Shown piece after piece: positions 1 through 5,160 of a stretch of 5,160 bases of DNA (its first letter is position 1; the number at the start of each line of letters is the position of its first letter). The stretch comes from an uncultured Prevotellaceae bacterium. Its GTDB lineage: Bacteria > Bacteroidota > Bacteroidia > Bacteroidales > Bacteroidaceae. The notes under the pieces were generated by a model, which saw only the letters and a program-made list of their open reading frames with translations, was not told the DNA's origin and did no database searches. The stretch spans positions 1 through 5,160 of the forward strand of contig OMXX01000214.1 in the NCBI GenBank assembly GCA_900315105.1, in the 5' to 3' direction. The position numbers and the translations under genes are program-made.

Positions 1-396
1 TGCTCTAATATACACAGAATTAATGAAGTAACAAATAACAGACAACAGCTAGTGGTGGAAGGCTTTAGCTTTTACGCCGTAGCGGAAATTAGTACAACAG
101 AGCAGAGTGCTTTAGAGCTTGCAAGCGCATATATGCAAGTTCAACGATATGCAGATGCATATAATGCATTTGCTTCAGTTTTAATGAAGTATAAATATAC
201 TCCAAATACACAAGATATTAAAGCGAATATGGAGTTTTGCAAAAAGCCATTGCCATGGTCTCAAAAACTAAGAAACCATGACATGGGATATTGGCATAAC
301 TTTATGCTTTATCGCTTTGGTGGAAGACGTAAAGTGATGTTGTCTCAGGATGTATATATTGCTACAGATAATTTCATTCAATATGGACATTTATGA
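1..396 (+). CDS. Unrecognised protein with one TPR-like repeat, 3' part only
   Basis: The frame is open from the first base of the window, so the true start lies outside; 131 codons are visible before the TGA at 394-396. A GTG at 52 could serve as a start, but the frame runs in-frame upstream without a stop and nothing marks 52 as a start, so I treat the gene as 5'-partial. Visible residues about 36-67 fit a single tetratricopeptide-like helical pair: the spacing of the Leu-Ala, Tyr, Tyr, Ala and Phe positions in ALELASAYMQVQRYADAYNAF follows the TPR consensus. This suggests a protein-protein interaction segment. The rest (a basic stretch WSQKLRN..., then an aromatic-rich end) is not recognised. 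No membrane segment or catalytic motif is seen. The stop overlaps the next gene's start (ATGA), implying a shared transcript and translational coupling. No function is assigned. Confidence 0.6.
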   Translation, partial: CSNIHRINEVTNNRQQLVVEGFSFYAVAEISTTEQSALELASAYMQVQRYADAYNAFASVLMKYKYTPNTQDIKANMEFCKKPLPWSQKLRNHDMGYWHNFMLYRFGGRRKVMLSQDVYIATDNFIQYGHL

Positions 397-977
397 TGAA
401 GGTATTCTTAATTGTTGTATTGGTCATAGTTGGCCTGTTTTTTGTAAAGTTAGTTGTTGCAAGACGTAAGTTTACAAAGCGTTGGAAACAAGAAGAGGAA
501 TATGCTCTGCAAATATCCAGGAAAGTGTATGAGCCATTAAGCCTTTCAGAAAGGTATGCCTTTATTTTTGTTTTTGATGTATTTATGAAGAATATTCGTA
601 CAAGTGTTCGAGATATAGCAATAGCCCATCATCAGATAGAGCTTGAGTCTAAAGCATTGGGGGTTACTGTAAAAGATGCTGACTCTTTCTTCGCTGCTGA
701 GGGTTTTGATCGAGGTATATCTCACTCGATGCGTTTATTATGTGATATTAAGGAAAAGAATAAAAACATATTAGATTTTTTGATCTATAGATGCTCAACC
801 TTTGTCAAAAGAGCTTGTGGAAGGGATAGGCAAACAGGTATGGATTGCAAAGAAATATCAGAAAGATTATTTACTCGTATGTTTACTTCTATTGGATATA
901 CGGAAGGCGAATTAGCTGAGATAACAGTTAATCCTCAGAGGCTGATTTCTTTATTCGGTAGGGATAAATTAGTATAA
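393..977 (+). CDS. Unrecognised 194-residue membrane-anchored protein
   Basis: The gene starts at the ATG overlapping the upstream stop by four bases (ATGA); a second ATG follows directly at 396 and could be the true start, one residue shorter. Residues about 3-23 are a strongly hydrophobic segment (VFLIVVLVIVGLFFVKLVV) followed by a basic cluster RRKFTKRWK. By the positive-inside rule this suggests a single N-terminal anchor with the remaining ~170 residues in the cytoplasm. There is no signal-peptidase site or lipobox. The soluble part looks alpha-helical, with mixed charge and two cysteines near residues 134-142. A C-terminal segment (ERLFTRMFTSIGYTEGELAEI) ends in a helix-turn-helix-like pattern, but I do not recognise the family. 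It lies between a TPR-like protein gene and a polytopic membrane protein gene, so a membrane-associated complex is a reasonable guess but only inference. Confidence 0.72.
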   Translation: MMKVFLIVVLVIVGLFFVKLVVARRKFTKRWKQEEEYALQISRKVYEPLSLSERYAFIFVFDVFMKNIRTSVRDIAIAHHQIELESKALGVTVKDADSFFAAEGFDRGISHSMRLLCDIKEKNKNILDFLIYRCSTFVKRACGRDRQTGMDCKEISERLFTRMFTSIGYTEGELAEITVNPQRLISLFGRDKLV

Positions 978-1002
978 TAATAACACTAAAAGCGTAATTA
1001 TC

Positions 1003-1407
1003 ATGAATGTGTCATTGGTATTATGGACTTCGTTTTTGGCTTTAGTTGGCCTTCAGCTATGTGTGCCAGAAAACCCTAATGGTAGATTTGAAGCTGAGTT
1101 TAATGAAAAATATTGGACTCATAATCCATTGTTGCGTATTTTCTATGGTCTATCAAATATTCTGGGTGTTATTTTTGTTTTAGGAATGGTAGGCTATCTC
1201 ACCTTTACGGAACATTGGTGGTATTTAGGTGTATATGTGGGAGGGTTAATACTAGCTAAATTGATTGCCCTCTTGCTAAGGCTTCTCCTTTATCCTTTAT
1301 ATAGATTGACCAATGACATCCCTACCTTTGCAGAAATAAAAGTCCAAAGGATTGTGGGTTCGTTAATGGTATTAGTTGGAATAGTTCTGTTTCTTTGCTT
1401 AAAATAG
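1003..1407 (+). CDS. Unrecognised 134-residue polytopic membrane protein
   Basis: The ATG at 1003 lies 25 bp after the preceding stop, in an A-rich leader with no clear Shine-Dalgarno sequence, as is usual in Bacteroidota. Four hydrophobic segments are visible at residues about 3-20, 46-68, 72-98 and 114-133. A polar, acidic/aromatic stretch (residues 21-43, with PENPNGRFEAEFNEKYW) separates the first two. The third segment contains a Leu-rich run (LLLRLLLYPLYRL) around two arginines, which may be a membrane-surface helix. No known transporter, enzyme or secretion motif is seen. The short gap suggests co-transcription with the two upstream genes. It is the last gene of the + strand group; the hairpin at 1454-1480 follows it. 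Function unknown. Confidence 0.7.
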   Translation: MNVSLVLWTSFLALVGLQLCVPENPNGRFEAEFNEKYWTHNPLLRIFYGLSNILGVIFVLGMVGYLTFTEHWWYLGVYVGGLILAKLIALLLRLLLYPLYRLTNDIPTFAEIKVQRIVGSLMVLVGIVLFLCLK

Positions 1408-1453
1408 GATAGGTATTATAAACAAGATTGAAACAACATACAGAATGATAACT

Positions 1454-1480
1454 ATCATTGAACTTTTTCGGTTCAATGAT
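1454..1480. terminator. Hairpin between convergent genes, possible bidirectional terminator
   Basis: A perfect 10-bp inverted repeat, ATCATTGAAC (1454-1463) and GTTCAATGAT (1471-1480), surrounds a 7-base loop TTTTTCG. It lies in the 114-bp gap between the + strand gene ending at 1407 and the - strand gene ending at 1522, where a shared terminator is expected. No long T-run follows the stem on either strand, so intrinsic termination is uncertain. The rest of the gap (1408-1453 and 1481-1521) holds nothing else I can support. Confidence 0.5.
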
Positions 1481-1521
1481 TGCATACGTTTATCAGGTCG
1501 ATGAATAATTAGTTGATGGCC

Positions 1522-1794
1522 TTATTTCAAGTATTTATTTAATGCTCTTCGGCATTCTTCTTCAAGAATGGTATCATAGTCAACCCCCAGCTTGTTACAT
1601 AACATCCATAATGCAGGGTGATTCTTCATGGATTTGTAAAAGTCGGCAATAGCTGCTTGTACCATTATTCCAAGCATAAAACTGTCATTAGTGCCAGCTG
1701 ATTTAACTGCTGTTCTAACACATCCATCGAATCCTTTCCGGATTTTGGATCTCACCTTTTCTTCATCGCTTTTAAAAAAATCAAATAATCCCAT
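1522..1794 (-). CDS. Unrecognised 90-residue protein downstream of the CHAT gene
   Basis: The ATG at 1794 (read on the minus strand) lies 18 bp after the TAA of the CHAT gene tail (1813-1815), behind an A-rich leader. The two therefore almost certainly formed one operon before the IS insertion. The protein begins MGLFDFFKSDEEK, a short aromatic, amphipathic start followed by a strongly charged helix (residues 8-20). A moderately hydrophobic helix (about 39-52, FMLGIMVQAAIADF) looks too short and polar-flanked for a membrane span. A charged C-terminal helix (about 75-90, ILEEECRRALNKYLK) ends the protein. Cysteines at 25, 66 and 81 show no metal-site spacing. It is probably a small, soluble, all-helical protein. 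Its family is not recognised. A partner, regulator or substrate of the CHAT peptidase is possible by position only. The insertion upstream probably reduces or abolishes its transcription unless an internal or IS-borne promoter exists. Confidence 0.7.
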   Translation of the reverse strand: MGLFDFFKSDEEKVRSKIRKGFDGCVRTAVKSAGTNDSFMLGIMVQAAIADFYKSMKNHPALWMLCNKLGVDYDTILEEECRRALNKYLK

Positions 1795-1812
1795 TAGTTT
1801 CTTTTATCTTTA

Positions 1813-2023
1813 TTAGTTGTAAATGAGGATAAAACCAGCCCAATAATACGGTTCAGGATATTCTTCCATTATCTTTTTTAGTGCTGATTGATATGCTTTT
1901 AACATATCATTCTGCGTGAAAAGAGTTGAATAAAACTCGTCCATAAACAGGAATGTCACAGCATCATCTATCTTCCATAGACTTAATAGCATTGATCCGG
2001 CTCCCGCTTGTCTGAAAGCGTAT
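1813..2023 (-). pseudogene. CHAT gene, severed 3' fragment (C-terminal 67 codons)
   Basis: Reading the minus strand from 2022 to 1813 gives an open frame continuing the CHAT protein after its Gln-Tyr: ...YAFRQAGAGSMLLSLWKIDD..., then MDEFYSTL and, near the end, EEYPEPYYWAGFILIYN before TAA at 1813-1815. The family pattern at the C-terminus of CHAT domains (a Phe-x-x-Ala-Gly-Ala motif, a Ser-Leu-Trp-x-x-Asp-Asp motif, a Phe-Tyr helix, and a final Pro-Tyr-Tyr-Trp-Ala-Gly-Phe strand) is matched throughout. The frame joins exactly to the fragment at 3606-5160 if the element at 2024-3600 and one CGTAT copy are removed. The fragment has no start codon of its own near its 5' end, so it is probably not made as a protein. 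No stop or frameshift lies within it, which suggests a recent insertion. Confidence 0.9.
2019..2023. repeat. Target site duplication, left copy (CGTAT)
   Basis: CGTAT directly abuts the left IS end and is repeated directly after the right IS end at 3601-3605. Five bases agrees with the 4-5 bp duplications known for IS1380-family elements. Both copies encode the same Tyr codon of the CHAT gene, supporting a simple insertion event with no flank rearrangement. Confidence 0.85.
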
Positions 2024-2038
2024 CCTTAATTCCGCAAC
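2024..2038 (+). repeat. IS left terminal inverted repeat
   Basis: CCTTAATTCCGCAAC matches the reverse complement of 3586-3600 except at the fourth base (T versus C). Similarity stops after 15 bases. It is the presumed transposase recognition and cleavage end. Confidence 0.88.
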
Positions 2039-2074
2039 TAAGTGCGTAATTCTTTATTAATATTTTTTATAAGT

Positions 2075-2105
2075 CTCTGAGGAACAATAAGTTCCCCAGA
2101 GTTTT
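2075..2105 (+). terminator. Terminator-like hairpin inside the IS left end
   Basis: CTCTG-A-GGAAC (2075-2085), a loop AATAA, then GTTCC-C-CAGAG (2091-2101) form an 11-bp stem with one A/C mismatch. A TTTT run follows at 2102-2105, the form of a Rho-independent terminator on the + strand. It lies between the left IS end and the transposase promoter. It would stop transcripts entering from outside before they reach the transposase gene, a known self-limiting device in insertion sequences. The final T bases overlap the proposed -33 box. Confidence 0.55.
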
Positions 2106-2133
2106 GCCATGTGCAGAATTTTCACTAATTTTA
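2103..2133 (+). promoter_or_regulatory. Candidate transposase promoter, Bacteroides type
   Basis: TTTG (2103-2106), then 19 bases, then TAATTTTA (2126-2133, 5 of the 6 fixed positions of TAnnTTTG). Spacing fits the Bacteroides sigma-ABfr pattern of about 19-21 bases. The predicted transcript would start near 2137-2140, giving a leader of about 30 bases before the ATG at 2170. This also argues against a start at the upstream ATG at 2104, which lies inside the promoter. Confidence 0.5.
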
Positions 2134-2169
2134 TGGTGTCAAAACAAAAAAAGTTCAATTCTAAATGAC

Positions 2170-3474
2170 ATGGCAAAAGTAGCAATAAAATATGATAACA
2201 TAGTCCCCTACGGCGGAATTTTTTATGCTATGAACGAATTTAAACGCGCAGGACTGGACAAACTGGTAGACGGGCGGCTTAATCTCCGCTGTGCGAACTA
2301 TGGCTATCAGTACAGCGATATCATGCTTGCGATATTCTGTGTTTACCTCTGTGGCGGTGATCATATAGAGGATATAACCACCATTCTGAACAAGTATCTG
2401 AGCACTGCCCCCGATGCGAGGATACCAAGTTCTGACACCATCGCCCGTGGGCTGAAGGAGCTGAGTGCCATGAGTATAGCCTATACGAGTAAAGCTGGCA
2501 ACGTATATGCGCATGATCCTGCCATGAAACTAAACTCCTTGATGCTTGACATGGCATTGCTGCTTGGCCTTATGAAAAAGGGTCAGGGCATTGATGTCGA
2601 CTTTGACAATGAGTTCATCCCCGCTGAGAAAAGCGACGCACTGTATTCCTATAAGAAGAAGCGCGGCTACTTCCCGGGCGTGATGACCTCTGGCCCGCTG
2701 ATAATCGGCATTGAGAACAGGCAGGGCAACTCGAATGTCAAGTTTGAGCAAGTGGAGGAGCTGACACGCATGCTGGACAATATTGAGAATCACGGACTTT
2801 ACGTGCGCATGTTCCGTGCCGATTGCGGCTCGTTCATCAAGGAACTTGTTGAGGAGCTCTTTCTGCGGACAGAGACGTTTTACCTCCGTGCCAGCAGCTG
2901 TGCGGACCGCAGGCAGATGTATGAGCAGTGCAAGGATTGGCGTCACACGTCGGTAAACGGCCAGGAGATGGATGTCACGTCATTTGAATTCACCGAATTC
3001 CTTTCCGACTGGCATTTGCGGCTTGTAGTGCAGCGCACCAAGATGGACGCGGAACAGGGAGAACGGTTCCTGCCCGGCATGGAATATATGTACCGCGCCA
3101 TACTGACCAGCGACCATAACAGCACCGAAGAACAAGTCATTGACAAGTACAATCAGCGAGGCGCATGCGAGAAGAATTTCGACGTTCAGAATAACGACTT
3201 CGGTTGGGCTCATCTCCCGTTCTCAACCATGGAGGACAACACGGTGTTCCTTCTATTTACCGCCATGCTGAAGAATTTCTATCAGTACTTGTTGTCAAAG
3301 GTCAGCGCAATCTTTCCCGGTATAGACATGAAAAGTCGCCTTAAGCGCTTTGTCTTCGCCTTCATTGTTGTTCCGGCTAAATGGGTCCGTGTCGCCAGGC
3401 AATGGACTCTGAATATCTACACTAAGAACAGATGGTTGCACTACTGGACAATTTTCAACGCCAGCTACGGATGA
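2170..3474 (+). CDS. IS1380-family DDE transposase
   Basis: This 434-residue protein would bind the 15-bp IS ends and cut and rejoin DNA through a DDE metal-ion active site. I chose the ATG at 2170: the protein then begins MAKVAIKYDNIVPYGGIF, the usual start of Bacteroidota members of this family. An in-frame ATG at 2104 would add 22 residues unlike the family and lies in the promoter. Visible signature: Asp142/Asp144 in IDVDFD (first Asp region), Asp218 in FRADCGSF (second Asp) and the Y-x2-R-x3-E block Tyr327-Arg330-Glu334 in YNQRGACEKNF (catalytic Glu). The N-terminal ~120 residues hold the helical DNA-binding part. No frameshift or internal stop is seen and the length is normal, so the enzyme could be active. 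Unlike many relatives it has Cys rather than Ser after RAD. Confidence 0.93.
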   Translation: MAKVAIKYDNIVPYGGIFYAMNEFKRAGLDKLVDGRLNLRCANYGYQYSDIMLAIFCVYLCGGDHIEDITTILNKYLSTAPDARIPSSDTIARGLKELSAMSIAYTSKAGNVYAHDPAMKLNSLMLDMALLLGLMKKGQGIDVDFDNEFIPAEKSDALYSYKKKRGYFPGVMTSGPLIIGIENRQGNSNVKFEQVEELTRMLDNIENHGLYVRMFRADCGSFIKELVEELFLRTETFYLRASSCADRRQMYEQCKDWRHTSVNGQEMDVTSFEFTEFLSDWHLRLVVQRTKMDAEQGERFLPGMEYMYRAILTSDHNSTEEQVIDKYNQRGACEKNFDVQNNDFGWAHLPFSTMEDNTVFLLFTAMLKNFYQYLLSKVSAIFPGIDMKSRLKRFVFAFIVVPAKWVRVARQWTLNIYTKNRWLHYWTIFNASYG

Positions 3475-3548
3475 GCTGGGGCTTTATGCGCTCATATCAG
3501 TTAGGATATGGCAAAAAGCCTGTTTGAACAAGAGAAATCGCATTCTGG

Positions 3549-3562
3549 GCGGTTTTGACCGC
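3549..3562. repeat. Small hairpin near the IS right end
   Basis: GCGGT (3549-3553), loop TTTG, ACCGC (3558-3562) form a perfect 5-bp GC-rich stem between the transposase stop and the right terminal repeat. There is no following T-run. It could aid transcript termination or be incidental. The remainder of 3475-3585 holds no gene I can support, apart from a possible 6-bp stem ATGAGC/GCTCAT (3471-3476, 3490-3495) around the transposase stop codon. Confidence 0.3.
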
Positions 3563-3577
3563 AATGACCTGAGACTA

Positions 3578-5160
3578 TTAGTAGGGTTGCGGAATTGAGG
3601 CGTATTGTAATCCCTGAGTTCCTTCTATGTTATCGATGAAACCGTTTGCCGTTTCGCATGCAGATAGTACGGCTAAACTAACATTCGACAAATCCATTTT
3701 GGATATTTCGTAGGCAGTCAGAATACCGTCGTTACCAGATGTAGGAGGTAAGTTCCCATTCCATGTTTCATTGGAATTTGCTAAGAATAGCCCAGTGCGA
3801 AGCAATTTGTTATCTTGGTATAGTTCTAAATTGTTGAAGAATGAATGAGTTTCTAAATCCTCATTTTCTGATATGAAGAATCCGTGAGTGGCGATATGCA
3901 ATATTGTAGGTGCCTTACCGTCAAGCTCGGTAAAGCTGGACTCAGTTGCTCTTTGCCCGCTCAATATCTTTGTCTTAATATCTTTTTTCTCTATAATATT
4001 ACGAATGTTTGCAACCTCCTCTGACGAATACTGGAGGTATTGTAGCGAGCCCCTTGTAGAACGCTCGCCTCTGGATAATCTAAAATGTCTGTCTGCATAT
4101 TCAGCCTCTTTAATTTGTTCCTTCGAATATGCAATACCCCCGTACAAAGTAGCTTGATTTCCCCCGTTATGACCATTTTTTACCGCTTTAAAGAAACTGT
4201 GTCCAGAATAGGCACGATAAAAGGTGTATTTATCCATTAACCTTTTCCCGTCATGATAAATGGCATCAAAGTTAACAGCTTCCAGAACACCAACTGGACA
4301 CACTATTATCGTATCGTGAAGAAGAAATGGTTCAAGCTTTCTGAAGAATGTCGAATACAGTTTGTTGTTTGAATACGTATTGTTTATAGCTGTACTGTCT
4401 TTGGAAAGTAACACAGATGCTTCGTTGACTGAGCAGATGTCAATTAAAGTTGGATTATCATTTTCTGTGTTAATGATAAAAGCAGCATAGCGTTCGGTGC
4501 CTTCAATATCAACGTATACACAGTATTCTATTAAAGATGCTTTGTGATTTAGTCTCTTTGAAATAGTTTTATATGAATAGATATTGTTCAATACTTCATT
4601 TGTGTGTATCTTGTCATTGAGTAACATCTTGTTTAGTTCAAGTTGTTCCAGGTTACCTTCAAAATATTCCCCTTTGGTATTTCCGTAATAAAGAGAGTCC
4701 CTTTTCTGGTTGTAATATTGTATGGAATTTTGCGTGAATTCGTCAAACTCTCCATTATTGCTAGCATATCTTATATAGTTTGTTGTCTCTGTTTCAAAGT
4801 TTTTGATAGTTTGAAATATGTCATAAGCAGTTGTCGCGGATTTTGATTCAGGAAACATTAAAGCTGTTTTCATGCTTAGCTGTTCCAATGTTAATGTTAT
4901 TGCTTTCCAAATTCTTTGTCTTTCGTACTCTGTTCTTTTCTTGAAGATGAAAGGGATTATGAATTCTTTGACGGTATTATAGTATTGGGTTAAGTATTTG
5001 TCTGCATTTTCTGAATCATACATTGCAAAACTATATACCAAATTAAAATAACACAAAATAATGGTTCTTCCGAAAAATGGAGTGATAGATAGAAGATTGT
5101 AGCAAAAAAGAAGAAAACTACTGAACTTATTGTGTATATTTGAATTACCACAAACAAATA
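3578..5160 (-). CDS. CHAT-domain caspase-like peptidase, truncated by IS insertion (5' end open)
   Basis: CHAT proteins are clan-CD cysteine peptidases related to caspases, often fused to TPR repeats. The CHAT domain is clear: CPVGVLEAVNFDAI, a glycine-rich strand YGGIAY, the His motif ILHIATHGFF (catalytic His codon 3884-3886), DGILTAYEISKM and the Cys motif LAVLSACETANG (catalytic Cys codon 3656-3658), then EGTQGLQYA. Here the frame enters the IS end, adds SIPQPY and stops at 3578-3580, losing the last 67 native residues. The helical segment read from about 5050 to 4550 resembles the linker before CHAT domains, and AMYDSENADKYL (around 5026-4991) resembles the turn and second helix of a TPR. 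The frame remains open to the window edge, so I treat it as 5'-partial. The first ATG is at 5023 and a TTG at 5056 is another candidate; residues upstream of 5050 are hydrophobic and poorly charged, so a start at 5023 cannot be excluded. Probably non-functional as it stands. Confidence 0.82.
   Translation of the reverse strand, partial: FVCGNSNIHNKFSSFLLFCYNLLSITPFFGRTIILCYFNLVYSFAMYDSENADKYLTQYYNTVKEFIIPFIFKKRTEYERQRIWKAITLTLEQLSMKTALMFPESKSATTAYDIFQTIKNFETETTNYIRYASNNGEFDEFTQNSIQYYNQKRDSLYYGNTKGEYFEGNLEQLELNKMLLNDKIHTNEVLNNIYSYKTISKRLNHKASLIEYCVYVDIEGTERYAAFIINTENDNPTLIDICSVNEASVLLSKDSTAINNTYSNNKLYSTFFRKLEPFLLHDTIIVCPVGVLEAVNFDAIYHDGKRLMDKYTFYRAYSGHSFFKAVKNGHNGGNQATLYGGIAYSKEQIKEAEYADRHFRLSRGERSTRGSLQYLQYSSEEVANIRNIIEKKDIKTKILSGQRATESSFTELDGKAPTILHIATHGFFISENEDLETHSFFNNLELYQDNKLLRTGLFLANSNETWNGNLPPTSGNDGILTAYEISKMDLSNVSLAVLSACETANGFIDNIEGTQGLQYASIPQPY
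3586..3600 (-). repeat. IS right terminal inverted repeat
   Basis: GTTGCGGAATTGAGG is the reverse complement of the left end with one mismatch. The base after it begins the second CGTAT copy. Confidence 0.88.
3601..3605. repeat. Target site duplication, right copy (CGTAT)
   Basis: This is the second copy of the duplicated target, directly after the right IS end. It contains the Tyr codon (3602-3604 on the minus strand) at which the CHAT reading frame runs into the IS. Confidence 0.85.
5026..5057 (-). promoter_or_regulatory. Sequence matching the Bacteroides promoter consensus at the possible CHAT start
   Basis: On the minus strand TTTG (5057-5054) is followed after exactly 20 bases by TAGTTTTG (5033-5026), matching every fixed position of TTTG-N19-21-TAnnTTTG. 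The ATG at 5023 follows two bases later, so a transcript from here would be leaderless or nearly so for that start. The region is T-rich and also lies in an open frame that may code for a TPR, so the match could be chance. Confidence 0.35.

Larger units (their letters stand above)
2024..3600 (+). mobile_element. Complete IS1380-family insertion sequence, 1577 bp
   Basis: The element is bounded by inverted repeats (CCTTAATTCCGCAAC at the left; the right end reads CCTCAATTCCGCAAC on the other strand; 14 of 15 match) and by a CGTAT duplication. It carries one transposase gene on the + strand, opposite to the CHAT gene it interrupts. Ends beginning with CC, length around 1.6 kb, a single ORF and the transposase type all fit the IS1380 family, which is common in Bacteroides. 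The interior is visibly richer in G+C (29 of 60 in 2701-2760 versus 20 of 60 in 4741-4800 of the interrupted gene), fitting arrival from another background. Ends, duplication and ORF appear intact, so it may still be mobile. I do not assign a specific IS name. Confidence 0.93.

Noticed and set aside
52..396. GTG at 52 as the true start of the first gene
   Set aside because: The same frame is open to base 1, and neither a promoter nor a ribosome-binding site marks the GTG, so a 5'-partial gene is more likely.
2024..2060. Possible outward promoter at the IS left end driving the severed CHAT tail and the 90-residue gene
   Set aside because: IS elements in Bacteroides can carry outward promoters, but on the minus strand I find no TTTG / TAnnTTTG pair at proper spacing here. 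TTGCGG near the tip lacks a matching downstream box.
2104..2169. Upstream ATG giving a 456-residue transposase
   Set aside because: The extra 22 residues do not resemble the family start, and the ATG lies within the candidate promoter. The ATG at 2170 gives the typical MAKVAIK beginning.
2165..2182. Five-codon ORF overlapping the transposase start as a possible leader peptide
   Set aside because: It is too short, and nothing distinguishes it from a chance ATG; there is no attenuator structure with it.
2161..3213. Several minus-strand open frames of 69-138 codons within the transposase gene
   Set aside because: They lie antisense to a well-supported transposase, have no recognisable domains, and read as shadow frames of a G+C-richer gene.
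3554..3600. Possible outward promoter at the IS right end producing CHAT antisense RNA
   Set aside because: TTTG at 3554-3557 is followed at 21 bases by TAGTAGGG, which matches the -7 consensus poorly.
3888..4846. Plus-strand open frames of 89 and 67 codons and a minus-strand 61-codon frame within the CHAT gene
   Set aside because: They overlap the strongly supported CHAT coding frame and show no features of their own.

Overview
The window looks like a chromosomal segment from a member of the Bacteroidales (Bacteroides/Prevotella-like). Three things suggest this: the flanks are AT-rich (20 of 60 G+C in the sampled stretch 4741-4800), clear Shine-Dalgarno sequences are absent before the genes, and the best promoter candidates fit the Bacteroides TTTG / TAnnTTTG pattern. 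The assignment rests on these features and on recognised protein families, not on a database match.

Left part (1-1407, + strand): a probable operon of three genes I cannot name. It holds the 3' end of a gene with one TPR-like repeat, then a 194-residue protein with an N-terminal membrane anchor that starts inside the stop of the first gene (ATGA overlap), then a 134-residue protein with about four membrane segments. It converges on a minus-strand operon, with a 10-bp stem hairpin between the two at 1454-1480.

Right part (5160 down to 1522, - strand): a TPR-like/CHAT caspase-like peptidase gene followed 18 bp later by a small 90-residue gene of unknown function. The CHAT gene has been cut in two by a complete IS1380-family insertion sequence (2024-3600, 1577 bp). 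The element has 15-bp terminal inverted repeats (14/15 match), a 5-bp target duplication CGTAT on both sides, and a transposase with an apparently intact DDE signature on the opposite strand. Removing the element plus one CGTAT copy in silico rejoins the CHAT reading frame exactly, giving 67 further codons that match the conserved C-terminal part of CHAT domains.

The insertion leaves the predicted catalytic His and Cys in the 5' fragment but removes the C-terminal core of the domain. It probably also separates the 90-residue gene from its promoter. The most interesting content is therefore a disabled CHAT peptidase/small-protein pair, plus the detailed structure of the IS end (a terminator-like hairpin abutting the transposase promoter). 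I see no tRNA, rRNA, CRISPR array or known riboswitch.
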